Of a DNA stretch of 64,000 bases, positions 40,071 to 54,996 are shown piece by piece. Origin of the DNA: Ceratopteris richardii (Eukaryota > Streptophyta > Polypodiopsida > Polypodiales > Pteridaceae); contig CM035412.1 of assembly GCA_020310875.1 (NCBI GenBank), forward strand, positions 136,998,261 to 137,062,260. Reading direction: 5' to 3'. The stretch's first letter is position 1. The number at the start of each line of letters is the position of its first letter. Under the pieces are notes generated by a model, which saw only the letters and a program-made list of their open reading frames with translations, searched no databases and had not been told where the DNA came from. Both the position numbers and the translations under genes were made by a program.

Positions 40071-41764
40071 AAAAATATGGTTATTGGCTTCATTGCATGC
40101 TCCCGCTTGAAATGATCCTTTTTCTATATAGAATCTTTATATCAAGAATGCTCACCAACATCTAATAGCATAAAAAAATCCAAACGTGGAACATATCTAT
40201 CAGGTGGATGCAAGACACGTGCAAAAAATCTCAATGGTTGTTGAACAAAGAACATTTGCAAACTAATATGATTGGACATTATCCTTAACATACCTATGTG
40301 TAGCATTCTTATACATGATAACTAGAGGATTAGTATCCTCAAACACTACTCTTCTAACGTCAACGCCTTTAAATGTGTTTTTTATGTATCTTAGACTTGT
40401 TGAAAATGAGATCACAACTTCTGATCATTGAGGATGTTTTGGAATCCCATAAACCATATCCAAATGGGTCTTCTCAACCACGTCCAAGAAAAAAGAATTT
40501 CTTTGAATTATGCTCTAGATTTTGTCTAGAATTCTTGGGTATATGAACATATGCTTCACATACAAAAACTTGAAGATGATCATAATATGGTGGCTTCCCT
40601 GTTCGTAAATCTTCTACCACTTTCAGACCTTTGGAAGTACTAGATGAAAGGTTAATCACATGAATTGTAGTTGATATTGATTCTATCCAAAAGCTTTGTG
40701 AAAGATTTGCATGATGTAGCATACAAACTACTCTATCCTAAATAGTTATATTCATCCTCTAAGCTACACCCTTCTATACTAGGGTATAAGGAAATGTAAA
40801 CTATGTATGGATTCCTCTAGACTGACAAAAAAGGCCAAATTCATGTTAGGTATACTCATCTCCATTATCTAAATGTAAAGCCTTGAGCGTAGTTCCTTTT
40901 TTAGTTTCAACTGAAGAAATCCATTTTTTGAAAGTAGGTTATACCTCATCCTTTGATTTGATAGAATATACCTAGACTTTTCTAGTAGATCATCCATGAA
41001 AGTGACAAAGCAAAGAGAACCAGCTAATGAACTTGTGGTTCTTGGAGTATACTCGTCTCCATTATCTAAATGTAAAGCCTTGAGCGTAGTTCCTTTTTTA
41101 GTTTCAACTGAAGAAATCCATTTTTTGAAAGTAGGTAATACCTCATCCTTTGATTTGATAGAATATACCTAGACTTTTCTAGTAGATCATCCATGAAAGT
41201 GACAAAGCAAAGAGAACCAGCTAGTGAACTTGTGGGCATAGAACCATACACATCTATATGAATGAGATCTAAAGGTTGAATTGAAGAGTTAATGTGCATC
41301 TTATGCACATTCCTAGTTTGCTATCCACATGGGCAATGCTCACAAAACGAAAAATCAAAGAAAGATGACATAGGTAAGTAGTGAGAACGAGAAATATTTT
41401 CCATTCCATTATGAGATATGTGGCCCAAATGGCCATGGAAAATACAAGACATAGGTTGTTCAATAACAACTAACAAGTGTTCCTTTTATGACACAAGTAA
41501 AGGATAAAGTGAGCCAAATTTTCTTCCTTTTGGAATAACCTATTGCCCTTTCATATGCAAAAGGAATCAACATAGAAAACCACTTTGAAACCAATGTCAT
41601 CAAGTTTTCCAATTGACATCAAATTGTGTGATAACTAAGGTACATGGCATAAATTAGGCATAGCAAATTTTGAACCATCAATGAATGTCACGATCACATC
41701 TCAAATCCCAATAATGTACCATTGGTAAGAGACACCAAGTCTCATGGTAAGAAGGCATAAGTAT
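40071..41764 (-). pseudogene. Copia fragment P (different family; protease and integrase)
   Basis: A second copia lineage on the minus strand. Open pieces 41269-41469 and 41066-41308 cover the protease/preintegrase and integrase start (LDLIHIDVYGSMPTSSLAG, FVTFMDDLL). Piece 40474-40722 is the integrase end (SQSFWIESISTTIHVINLSS, VCEAYVHIPKNSRQNLEHNS, FFLGRG), typical of copia but unlike the E family. It contains a tandem duplication (40850-41234). No LTR. Confidence 0.78.
40850..41234. repeat. Tandem duplication inside copia P
   Basis: About 185 bases (40850-41034) recur almost unchanged at 41047-41234, starting tatactc[ag]tctccattatc and ending agaaccagcta[ag]tgaacttgt. Period about 197. 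It duplicates part of the integrase region. Confidence 0.88.
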
Positions 41765-44700
41765 GTCACATATACTCAACAATCATTGTGAAAGTTTCCC
41801 TATACTCAACCTCACAACTAGAAGTGGCCATAGTAGGCTACTTCTTTCTCAACCAAGATATGCATGAGCTACCAAGCATGAAGGAATAACCACTGGTGGA
41901 CACATGAGTTTTATAACAATTGGCCCAATCTGAGTCAAAAAAACATGTAAATTTGGTGGTGATGATCCCCCTTGGGATAAAATTATGAAGTAGTCAGGTA
42001 TCACTCAAGTAGCGAAAGATGCACTTAATTGATTGCCAATGCTTGATACCTAGTCAATGCATAAACCTACTTATCTAAGAGAAAAGAAAATAAATATGAG
42101 GCCGATTGATGCATAATTAAATCAAGCATCCAATAGCCTATTGATAGAGAACAACATCTAATGCATCTCGAGCATCATGAAGACTCAACTATAAACCTAC
42201 AACAATGATCAGAAGCACATCATCTGCACTCTTAACATATAAGGTTCTCTCAATTAGACTGCTCTCAAAACCGTGCGCTAAAGTAACCATGCATCTTCTC
42301 ATACTAAGCACATGGTGCTTGCTTCAAACCATATAATGTTTTCTTCAACCTGCACACTTTGTTTTCATGCCTTTTCTATATAAAATCATGGGGCTGAAAT
42401 ATATACACTTCTTCATGTAAATCACCATTTTGAAATGCAATTTTAATGTCCAAATGGCATACATTCTTACCATAATGAGATGCAAGTGAACAAGCCAAGC
42501 CTTTTATCTATCAACTATTCCATCATGCTTATGTTTTAGCTTGTATATCCTTTTAGTGCCAATGGCCTTTTTGTTTGGAGGCAAATCACATAAAGATGAA
42601 ATACCATTCTTCATAATAGCATCATATTATGATTGCATAATAGCCATCCAATTTTCTAAATTTTGTGCCTCATTAGAAGAAACATGCTCGTTTTCATCAC
42701 AATCATTAGAGACAACCAATGCATAAAAATGTTGATGCAAAGGAAGCACTATGAGAGCCTAAATGAGTATGATATGTCAAAGTTATAACTAATTTGAGAT
42801 CTATCAATGTTTGAACCAACCATGTAGGCATAGTTTTAGCCTCTTTTATAACAACCCTCTCATCAACGTGCATAATGTATCTACATCAGAAATGGAATGA
42901 TTTGCATCATCATTTAGAACTTATAAAGGCTAAGAAATTGCTTTGTTTGGACCAACACTTGGGTCAAAGTTTCATACACATCTTCAAGCTAACTAACGTC
43001 TCTCTGGTACATGAAAGTAATGGTGGAATTGCATCTTCCACAAAAACAATATCACGGCTAACCAGAATATGTTTAGTCTGTTGACGATATAGACAATAGC
43101 ATTTGCTCTCAAAATTGTACCCAACAAAAATACATTTCACATTTTATCATCCAATTTTTTGCATTGTTGTTCAAGTGCTAATGCATAGGTTAAACAACCA
43201 AAGACACATAGATGAGCAACAAATGACTTGCAACCATACCAAACCTCATATGGACTGATGGATTACAGTGTTTTGGTGGGACATTTGTTAAGTACATATG
43301 CTTTGCACATAACAACCTCAAGACAGAAGCTACGTGGTAAAGCCTAAGGACTATACACCTCTCCATTTCCATGAGAGGCATGTTCTTTCTTTTAGAAAAT
43401 CTATTTTGTTGAGGTTTATACAACACTATACACTGATGTTTTATCTCACGTACAGTCAGAAATACATTAAAATCAGAAGACATGTATTCCCCCCGATCAA
43501 AATGGAGGGTTCCCAATTTACAAGCTTACTTATTTTTAGACATAACCAAGAACTGTTTAAATCACATAAAAACTTTGGATTTTTCTTTCAATGGATACAC
43601 CCATGCATGCTTGGAAAAGTCATCAATAAAAGTCACAAAGTATAGGTAGTTCTCAGATGAAGGTGTCTGCATAGGACCACAAACATCACTACGAACAAGT
43701 TGCAATTTATGAGCAAATCCAACTGACTCATCTTTTGGGAAGGAGGAACACTGCATTTTGCCCAAAATACAGCCTTAATAGACATGTTTAGAAGGTGTCT
43801 CAAGTTTGGGTAGTGACGACACCATTTCACATTTTTACAAGCATAGCAAACTAGCAAAATTCAGTGGATCCTCGATTGATACTCCCTAGAAGATGGGAAA
43901 GTTGATGTTTATGTTGGATAAAAGGGAAGTAAGGTCTCCTTGGGACATTTTTGAATCTAGAAGGGAGTGTTTGGGTGAATCCTCTAATTGATTCTTGGCT
44001 GAATCAATGGATAGATGAATTGATGATGCACAATTGCTCATCTGGCTCCTTCTAAACGGGTGAAGATTCCTTTTCCACGAAGCACCCTCAAGACTCTGTC
44101 TCCTTTTCACCTCCTTATTATACCATCCTTATTCAACGTGCAATTGAAAGAAGTGATGTTTCACATGGGTAAGATGCGGGAATATTTATCAAGAGTGGCG
44201 CATCCAACTAAATAGGTGTTGTAAGCGAGAAAAGGATGGTTAGCAACGTGAAGGGCGGGATGTAGTTAAGACGATGGATATCACGAGACATAGTGGGATT
44301 GAGTGGGGGCTGCCAAGATTCAAAAAGGGAAACAAACAAAAATACAAGAGCAAACTATACCAAGACACTAGTACTATGGACCATTGAAATGTTGGAGCAT
44401 TGAACACCAAGGAACACTGTAAGACTCTAGAATCACCTAGCCACTAGGGTCGTCAGACGACATTGAAATCTTAGGATGCCAAACCTATCGAACATCGAAA
44501 CTTTGATTGTTGCCAAAAACCCTCCGCTTTGAATTCCAATTGCCTTAGACTTGTGGTTATGTGCAAAGCGACACTTCAAGGGTTGTAAAAGCTTGTATGC
44601 CATGGTCTTGCAAATCCCTACGCTATTGTTGCTGGCATGTGTGCCATAGGCTTGAAAATGCTTTATGCTAATGATATGGTTATAGTTTTTCTAGAGCTCC

Positions 44701-45520
44701 ATTTCCTTGGGGAAATGCTGCCAAATTTTTTCCTTTCTGATGGCATTATATACGCACTTACCTTTAAGAAGAATTTCATGGCATGGTAACATGTAATTTA
44801 GATGACCAAAGCATGCATGCCAAAGCTTTGCATTTGACATAGCCTGAGAATCATGTATTGCACAAGTTGAATCATTCACAGATTTTTCATAGTCTATGAG
44901 CTTATGCAACCCACGACATAAAATGCCAGAAGCAATAATCACGTTGCCATTTGATAGATCATGAAGTGTACATCTATCATCAACAAATTTCACAACCAAG
45001 CCAATCTTGGCTAAAGCTAAAACTAATAATAGATTCTTCTTGATCCCTGGGTCAAATAAAGCATCTGACAATGTAAAAGAACTACCATCAGCAGTAGTCA
45101 AAATGAGCTTACCAACTCCCATAACAGGATAAGAGGAGTTGTTGGCACATGTGATAGTATTTCCTATAGGGGCAAGCTCAAGTGAAGTGAAGAAACCTTG
45201 CTGTGAGGTAATATGCTTGGTTGCCCCTCTATCAAAGTACCAAACGTTTGAGTCCACTACAGACATACACTATTGAGGAGAAGATGGGTCAAAACTGCAC
45301 ACAATAGTAAACACCAATTCTTCATTCTGCACTAGATTAGCAAACTTTGTTTTCAGTGTAAAGGCCTTTGTAACAACCATTCCAGCCTCTTTTCTCTTTG
45401 CCCCTTTTGTAGCCAATTTCGGACAATTCTTTATGACATGATCATTTGCTTTACAGTACTTGCAAACCAATTTCTACTTTTCTGCTTTCTTGTCGTCTCT
45501 GTCATCCTTCTTTGATCTCA
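41765..45520 (-). pseudogene. Copia fragment J (gag to RNase H), with internal insertion
   Basis: A long, decayed E-family copy on the minus strand without LTRs. From right to left: gag knuckle CKYCKANDHVIKNC (45270-45470); protease with FDRGATKHIT (Ser changed to Arg) and ALFDPGIKKNLLLVLALAKI (44800-45266); an insertion at 43865-44798. Next come integrase pieces (43562-43765 with VRSDVCGPMQTPS; 43190-43516 with FDRGEYMSSDF and SKRKN where E has AERKN, so the catalytic Glu is lost). RT remnants at 42180-42720 and RNase H at 41765-42000 end it. Not functional. Confidence 0.85.
43865..44798. mobile_element. Unidentified insertion in copia J
   Basis: About 930 bases that the homologous sequence of E (35215) lacks: J reads gcaaaattcag, then the foreign stretch, then atttagatgacc. 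The flanks aattcag/aatttag may be a degenerate target duplication. No domain, no TG...CA ends and no clear inverted repeats were seen. The boundaries are uncertain by a few bases. Confidence 0.55.
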
Positions 45521-46000
45521 GTCAATTCTTTATTTTAGGCTAAGCTTGATTAGCACATTGGATTAACCTAGGACTATGATAGGCATGAAACTACTCAAGA
45601 CTCTTTAAAGTCTCAAGTCCAAGGGTAATTTAAACTAGATCAAGGATAACCTAAGTGTAAAAGAACATAAATTGTACGATGTGAACATCAATTGCGACAA
45701 AATCAAGTTCTCCTTACGACATTCTATTGAGACATGAAAGTACATTCATAAGAACCTCAAAAGAACAAGTGTTTGATACTAAAGAACCAGCAACGAGGTT
45801 GTACTTGGGAAATTTGGCTAATCAGCAAAGCATATGAACCTTAGGTTAGGTAGAAACCTAGGATGGGATAGAAAAAGCATCAAATCTTATGAAGCTATTG
45901 TCAATCGCACTACTAGGTTGTAGGCTTAACAGCTTAGCGATTACCACTACATATTGATCCCTGAGACCAATGATTCAAAATTTTCATTTTGCATGGAAAG
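45521..46000. other. Unassigned segment between copia J and gypsy K
   Basis: No ORF or recognisable domain; moderately AT-rich. It may be the gag upstream region or leader of K, judging from its position. Confidence 0.35.
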
Positions 46001-48036
<2,036 letters not shown>

Positions 48037-51000
48037 GTAACATATAAGGACTTCTTTTAAATTCAGCCTTAACCTGTTGACATTTCAAACATTTTTTCAC
48101 ATACCTCCTAATGTCATATTTCATATGTGACCAATAATATGAACCTTTCACCTTAGCATAAGACCTAGGAAAACTAGGTTGTGAAGAGAAAGGTGCATCA
48201 TGAAATTCATACATAATCTTTTGTTTCAAAATAGGTTTTGAAGAAATACATAAACAAGAATTACAATACAAATCATTATTTTTCAAATGAAATTTTCCCT
48301 GAAACATAGAACATGGATTTTCATACAAAAATTTCAAAATTGTTGCATTACAAATCTTCTTTTAATTATTTTTAAATATCAAAATCAGAGGATAAAATAG
48401 AAATTGAATTGCATAAAGGTTTACGACTCAAAGCATGAGCCACTTTGTTTCCTTTTCCTACTAAGTATTTAATATAAAAATCATATTCACTTACCAATTT
48501 GATCCATCATTTTTGTCTATTGTTAAGTAAAGGTTGAGTAAAGATATATTTAAGGATTTGATGATCCATTCTTAATTCAAACTTTACTCCAAGCAATAAG
48601 TGTCTCACATGTTTAAGTGCATGAACAATTGCAAGCATTTCCAATTCATGTGTTGTATAATTTAATTCATGTTTCCTTAGTCTCCTTAACTCATAAGCCA
48701 CTACCCTTCCTTCTTGTGAAAGTACACATCGGATTTGACTTCCACTAACATCACATCAAACAATAAATGACTTCCCTAAGTCAGGTAATTTTAGCACACA
48801 ATTTTCAATAAAATTCTTTTTTAATTCTTCAAATGCATAGTCCCACTCATCATTCCATGTGAAGTCTCTATTTTTCTTTGTAAATTCTATTCGAGGATTT
48901 GCACTTCGAGAAAAACTCCCTAATGTGTGCCCTCTCGTACTATGCCAAACCAAGGAAGCTTCTCACATCTCTCACACATTTGGGTGTAGGCAAAATTGTG
49001 AACTCATAATGACCATATTGTGTCCTAAAAGTGGTTTTGGATATTTTCTCAGAATTTACTCTAATTTGATGATACCCCGATCTTAATTCAATTTTAGTGA
49101 ATACTGTGGTACCATTCAATTGACTAAAAAATTCATCTATATGTGGAAGTGGATATTTGTTTTAATGGTTTTCTTGTGCAATGCCCCATAGTCAATACAA
49201 AGCCTGTATGAGCCATCTTTCTTTTTCTGAAACAAAAAAGGTGCTCCCCAAGGTGAAACACTAGGTCTTATCAAGCCCTTCTTCAATAGACCATCTAGTT
49301 GGAGCTTCAATTATTTTAATTCATCAATATTGAAGCTATAAGGTGCTCTAAATTAAGGCTTACTTCCTAGATAGAGGTCTATAGCATGGTCAATTTTCCT
49401 AAGAGGAGGGATGCCTAGTAGATCATCAAGAAATACATCTGCATTCTCATCTAAAAGTTTTCTAACATATTTAGGTATTTCTTCTTCTTTCTTCTTCTCA
49501 TGAAGGTCATTCACATAAATGAAATATGTCTCATAACCCTGCCAAATAGCCCTTATCAACTTTATAGCAAAAATAGGAGAAAAACATGAATTACACTCTC
49601 CTACAAGATGATGTTCCTCCCCCTCTATTTTCAAAGTAAGGATCCCACTTTCACAATCAATCATGACACTGTTATGAATCAACCAGTTGATGCCAATGAT
49701 AACACCACATTCTCTCATTTCAATTACATGGAAGGTACCCAAAAACTTATGTTCACCTAACATAAAATCAAGATTCTCAACACAGCCTCGAATATAGTGT
49801 ATCGTACCATTATCCATCTGTACAACTCTTTTGATGTGCATCTCAATGTGCAATCCTAAAGCCTATAGAAGCTTAAGTGAAAGAAAACAATTTTTACTAC
49901 CTCAATCAATGAAGAAACTAACCTTATGTGAGGATATATCCCCCATAATGTTAATCATTGATGCCCTTGAATGAGAAGAAGTTGCCATGCATTGAAGTCT
50001 AGGGTTAGACCTTGATCATCTGCTTTCTCAATCGTTCTCTTTTCCTCTTGTAGGTGAGCTATCTTTGCAAGCATAGAACGATTGTGGCCTTGTTTGGACA
50101 CTCAAAAGTGCAATATCCTTGTTCTCCATATCGAAAGCAAAGTCCCAATCTTTTAGCTCTCTCCAAGAAATCAAAATCACATTGCCAATGCACACGTTCT
50201 TGCTTCTTAGGTCTATCAATCTACTTTGGTCTAGTTTGTCCTCCTTGAACATTACTAGAGTTAGTTGTTCTCTGTCCATTTTGATTTGTTGAAATATTTC
50301 TAGGGAGTCGATGTCCTGTTGAGATAAACCTTGATTTGGATGCCTTTTTAATAGTAAACTTCTCCATCTTCTCAAAGTTTTTTGCTTTTGCAACCATCAA
50401 GAAAATATACACATCCGGACTGCTTTACTTGATAGTGAAGCTCTTCTCGCAAACCCTCAATAAAATTTCTCTTCAAGGCATGTCTAGAAACTTCTAGTGC
50501 ACACTTATGTAAGCGTAGAAATTTCTCCTTATATTCTTCAATGGACAAGTTATGTCTATCATCCTCCTATTTCTTGAAGGAGTAGAATTCCATTTTCTTT
50601 TCCATCTGATAATGTGGAGAAAAATAACAATTCTCTACTTGCTCTCAAAACTCTTTCCAGATAATTGGCCCTTCATGTGCTCTTGTCTGAATGTAAGATT
50701 TTCATCACAGTTTGACGACTCCCTTGAGATGCAGAATTGGCACCTTTGCTTTTGATTCCTCGTTAAACATGCATAAATCAAAGAAATATTGGATATCCTT
50801 GATCCATCGTCTCACCATCGAATTCATTTAATTTTGGTCTTTTAAACACCTTCAAGATCCAAGACAATTTTCGTCTCACCATCGAATTCATTTAATTTTG
50901 GTCTTTTAAACACCTACTTAAGTGAAAACTCACATGCATCATCATCTTCAGGTTCATGTTATCATCTAGCTCTACATGTGTTCGATGTGCCTGCACCATT

Positions 51001-51040
51001 ACCACCTTGATCATTGAGGTCCATGAAAGCATTTGCATTA
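48037..51040 (-). pseudogene. Gypsy fragment L (gag to integrase start)
   Basis: Minus-strand gypsy of a third type. Right to left: gag with HNLSIEEYKEKFLRLHK-like text (50400-51000) and a CCHC remnant (CFRYGEQGYCTFEC, about 50110). Protease region 49353-49853 has an altered active site and the motif VIIGINWLIHNSVM, then KIDHAIDLYLGSKP. RT 48756-49330 has the segment with the catalytic DD deleted. RNase H 48507-48701 reads NYTTHELEMLAIVHALKHVR. The integrase zinc region 47996-48337 reads AKVKGSYYWSHMKYDIRRYV and KKCLKCQQVKAEF. The left end abuts K. No LTR. Confidence 0.83.
50820..50915. repeat. Short tandem duplication in gypsy L gag
   Basis: Starting near cgtctcaccatcgaattcat, about 46 bases (around 50808-50853) recur at about 50872-50918, both ending gtcttttaaacacct. 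Decay-related local duplication. Confidence 0.75.
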
Positions 51041-51915
51041 TCCTCTTTTTGTTTGTCGGATCTTTCAAGAAAACTCCCTAATGTGTGCCATCTCATATTG
51101 TGCCAAACCAAGGAAGCTTCTCACATCTCTCACACATTTGGGTGTGGGCCAATCAACTATGCTTTTGACTTTCTCAGGATCTATGTGAATCCCTTCCTTA
51201 GAAAAAAATCCCCCAAATAATTCACTTCCCCTTTTGCAAAAAACATTTACTCATCTTACCATATAGTTTATGCTCTCTGAGTTTCTGTAAAGTCTTCTTG
51301 AGATGCAATGCATGTTTATCATTATCCTTAGAATACACAAAAATATTATCAAGAAAGACTAAAATAAATTCATCAAGATATTCATGAAACACATTATTCA
51401 TCAAACATATAAATGTTGTAGGAGCATTTGTCAATTCAAAATGCAAAACTCTGAACTCTTAATGACCATATTGTGTTTCAATAGATGATCTAGTTAAAGC
51501 TTAAGCTATTTCAATTCATCATTATTGAACCTATAAGGTGATCTAACATAAGGCCCACTTCTTGGATAGAGGTCTATAGATGGTGAATTTTCCTAGGAGG
51601 AGGCATCCCCGGTAGATCATCAGAAAATACATCTACATACTCATCTAAAAGTTTTTTGACATATTCGGGTATTTCTTCTTCTTTCTTCCTCTCATGAAGG
51701 TCATTCACATAAACCAAATATGTCTCACAACCCTACCGAATTCCCCTAATCAATTTTATAGCAGAAATATGAGAGAAACATGAATTACACTCACTTATAA
51801 GACGATGTTCCTCTGACTCTATTTTCAAAGTAAGGATCCCAATTTTGTAATCAATCACGACCCTGTTATTTATTAACCGATCCATGCCAATGATTACACC
51901 AAATTCTCTCATTTC
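51041..51915 (-). pseudogene. Gypsy fragment M (same family as L; RT and protease)
   Basis: A second, rearranged copy of the L family. The open piece 51222-51446 has [20 protein letters not shown] and the catalytic VFLDNIFVYSKD, in which the second Asp of DD is Asn. The part to the right (51490-51900) aligns with the L protease and linker. The left end 51060-51145 is nearly identical to 48900-48990 of L. M keeps the RT segment that L lost and lacks other RT parts that L has. Confidence 0.8.
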
Positions 51916-52246
51916 AAAAGGTACTTGCTCCTTGCATGATACATGGGATTGTTAGCAAGATGTAGGCTTGACATGTTATCTTCATAAACTGGAATTGGTC
52001 CAAGTTTTATACCAAAATCTTTGAAGAGATTCTTAAGCCACATTGCTTCACATATAGTGAGGGATAAAGCTCTATATTTAGCCTCTGTTGAACTCAATGC
52101 AACTGTGGGCTATTTTTAGCTCATCCATGAAATTGCTTTTGTACCATCTTCCTTGCTTAGATTGACATTTCAATCCATAGGTTGAGTTATTGGTTTGCAA
52201 TCTATCATGGAAAACCTAAACAACACATCTAGAAGATACTTCTTTT

Positions 52247-52282
<36 letters not shown>

Positions 52283-53095
52283 CCTTCTTTCCCATAGATC
52301 AGCTCAATGCCAAGAAAGTGCTTTATTGCACCTAAATCTGAGATTTTGAACTTTCTTCCAAGCTTCTCTTTGATGGTCCTTATCCTTGCATCATCATCAC
52401 CTGCCACAAGGAGATCATCTTCATATATGCATATCAAACATATCTTGTCATTTGTGTTCTTCATATACAAGGATGGATCTGCATCACTTGGAGAGAAACC
52501 ACATCTCTTCAAGAAGTCCACTAGCCTCTAATTCCAAGCCCTTGGGGCTTGCTTTAGGCCATACAGGGCCTTCTTCAACCTGCAAACATAGTGTAGGATG
52601 ATATGGATCTAGATACCCTTCAGGTTGCTCCATGAAAACCTCTTCTTGTAACTCACCATTCAAGAAAGCATTCTTTATGTCCATCTGGTAGATAGGTCAC
52701 CTCTTCATTGCACATAGGGCTATGAAAGCTCTAATGGTATAATTTTTTGCCATAGGGCTTAAACTCTCCTCATAATCCACCCCTTGTGTGTGTGTGTATG
52801 TGAAGTGTTTGGCTATTAGTCTAGCCTTGTACCTTGTCAAGCTGCCATTTGCATGCCTCTTGGTCTTGTACACCCACTTGTTTTGGACTATCTTCGTGCC
52901 TTCCTTCTTGGCTACAAGCTCAAGGAGCTGAAATGTAGAATTCCAAGCTAGGGAAAACATAGAGGAAGGCATTACATTCATAGAGGAGGAGTAATAAGGA
53001 GCTATCAAGCTCACATCCCCTCTAGTCTCTTGTAGGGATAGACATAGTCTGCTTATTATAGTTGTAACTCCGTGTCCACATATCCAATTCAAGAG
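51916..53095 (-). pseudogene. Copia fragment N (RT and RNase H, third copia family)
   Basis: Minus-strand fragment, unlike E or P in sequence. Right to left: RT start (52697-53092) with TKIVQNKWVYKTKRHANGS and YKARLIAKHFT. Then comes 52484-52684 with [20 protein letters not shown]. Piece 52216-52521 has LICIYEDDLLVAGDD, in which Val of YVDD is Glu, followed by ISDLGAIKHFLGIEL. RNase H 51909-52097 has STEAKYRALSLTICEAMWLK and MYHARSKY. A GA repeat at 52252-52280 interrupts it. No LTR. Confidence 0.83.
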
Positions 53096-54099
53096 ATTTA
53101 AAGTGATTTTTATAGCTTATATATGTATCTTACTTTTCCTAAGAGGGCTTCTTGAAATCAGTTTTGTGTGCAGAGAAATTGGTGTATCTCTATAACCCTA
53201 ATTTCTCCATATCCTACATCTCTGCATAGTCTATTTTGTATAGAGTTTTTGACTAACCTAAATAAATCAATTTGAGGTGTTCTATAGCTTGTTGGAAAGA
53301 TTATGAAACATACTAAGTGTGGCCAAAAGCTTAGTTGATTTGGATTAGTTTAAGGTAGGTGAATCCAAGTTTTGCTTTAGGGTAGTAGAAAAGGTGTATG
53401 AAGGGACCTAGGTATTGGGTTCATTTCACTTTCTAGTGTGCAAAATCTGAGGGATTAAATTCCATCAAGAAATGGATAATCTCCAATCATTTTAGTCAAT
53501 AATTTTTTGAGAAACCTCTGTTTGGAATTGATAAACGGCATGTCCGTGACTTGTACGAGGTATATTAGAATTATTAGTAAGAGAATCATCATCGAGCAAA
53601 TATTCCTATATATTGAGTATAATTTTATTTTGTATATGATTTTCAAATAAAATAATGACATTAATTTATGGAATCAATACATACCCAATCATTATCACAT
53701 TGATTAGGTGGTGTTCCATGCTCAAAAATACCATAATCTGCCTATTGTTCAATACATTCCAATCATGGTCTTTGGTATGTGCCATAGCAAAAATTACATT
53801 AGCATATAATTGCTCTTGATAGTAAAAATCATCATAATTGGACGACACATGTGAAGTCATTGCATGGGTAGGAGGTGGTGGAGTACCCTCTGATTGATCA
53901 GAATCTGATTAAAATATAACAATAAAAAGACATATATGAATCATGTATATATCTATCAAATAATAGAATTAAAAGTTTCATATACTTACAGTAAGTAGTC
54001 CTTGCATGATCAGGAGACGGTGGTGGAGCTCCCTATGATTGATCAGAACCTGATTGTGTAGCAGAAAAAGGTACTAGATACTAATAATTTGATTATTTA
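53096..54099. other. Unassigned segment with short proline-rich repeat
   Basis: No recognised domain. Minus-strand open pieces (53666-53860 and 53455-53661) read FYYQEQLYANVIFAMAHTKD and similar, with no family match by eye. A unit of about 54 bases, 53858-53912 and 54001-54056, is duplicated and in the minus frame gives DQSEGTPPPPTHA-like text. It could be a remnant of a DNA transposon ORF; that is a guess. Confidence 0.4.
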
Positions 54100-54416
54100 C
54101 ATACATACACATTCACATGTACATATTTACGCATACAAACATATTCACATATACACAGATACACTGAATGACATATAAATACACATAAAAAATCATAAAT
54201 GTATGATATGTGTATGTATGTATGTGTGTATGTGTGTGTATGTGTATGCATCTATGTATGTGTGTGTATATATGTGTATGTGTATGTTTGTGTGTTATGT
54301 ATGCATGTGTATGCATGTGTATTTGTGTGTAGCAATGTATGTATTTGTGTATGTTTATTATAGTTTATTATTTTTAATAATATTATATGTATGTGTGTTT
54401 ATGTATATGTGTATAT
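54100..54416. repeat. Mirrored microsatellite, (CA/TA)-rich then (TG/TA)-rich
   Basis: 54100-54185 is rich in acatac/acat units and 54205-54410 in tgtatg/tgtgta units on the same strand, separated by about 20 bases. The two halves are roughly complementary, so the stretch can fold back on itself. It directly precedes the LTR of copia O. Confidence 0.88.
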
Positions 54417-54647
54417 TGTTGATATATTTAGGCAGTGATGTGTGTGAACACACTAGGACTACCTGGGCACTTTTTTCCCTTTTTAGGAGGTTTTTTCCCC
54501 CCAACTTGTATATACACCTATAGCCCTAACAGGTTACTTACCTTTGTACATTCTAGTGGTAATACATTAAGTATTGTGTGTTATGCTTCAAGCTTCTTTT
54601 TCTTCCTTGTGTTGTTCGCGTGCTTCCGCAAACCTCAAACTCCAACA
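54417..54647 (+). repeat. 5' LTR of copia O
   Basis: 231 bp, TGTTGATATATTT ... CTCCAACA, the reverse complement of the E LTRs with about a dozen or more differences. It gives O a plus-strand orientation. Confidence 0.92.
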
Positions 54648-54649
54648 AT

Positions 54650-54661
54650 TGGTATCAGAGA
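54650..54661 (+). other. Primer binding site of copia O, initiator-Met type
   Basis: TTGGTATCAGAG on the plus strand, two bases after the 5' LTR. Confidence 0.88.
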
Positions 54662-54996
54662 AGGTCTCCGCTTCATCTACGGTGTCGTCGACACCTCTCC
54701 GATCACAGTCTCAAAATTGCATGAAATTTGGTGTGCATAATCAGGGTGATTTGGATATCAAAACTGCTTTGCCTTGTGGTGTTGAAATTGTGATATGAGC
54801 TCGTTTCGGCCTCCGACTGCACTATCGTAGCACTTGTGCAGGCTATTTCATCTTTTTATGCCAAAGATATATATAGGTTTTGGTTTGCTAATATAAGCAT
54901 CTAGAAGTCTGCTACAGGTTTTGCAGAACTTGTCAAGGTAGTTCTCATCAAATTTTTCAGATACAATCATTTTTTTTCATCAGGGTATTTTAGTCA

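Noticed and set aside
53455..53860. DNA transposon transposase fragment
   Set aside because: The text looks protein-like but no transposase motif or terminal repeats could be identified; left unassigned.
54203..54523. Plus-strand ORF rich in Val, Cys, Tyr and Met
   Set aside because: Translation of the TG/TA simple repeat running into the copia O LTR.
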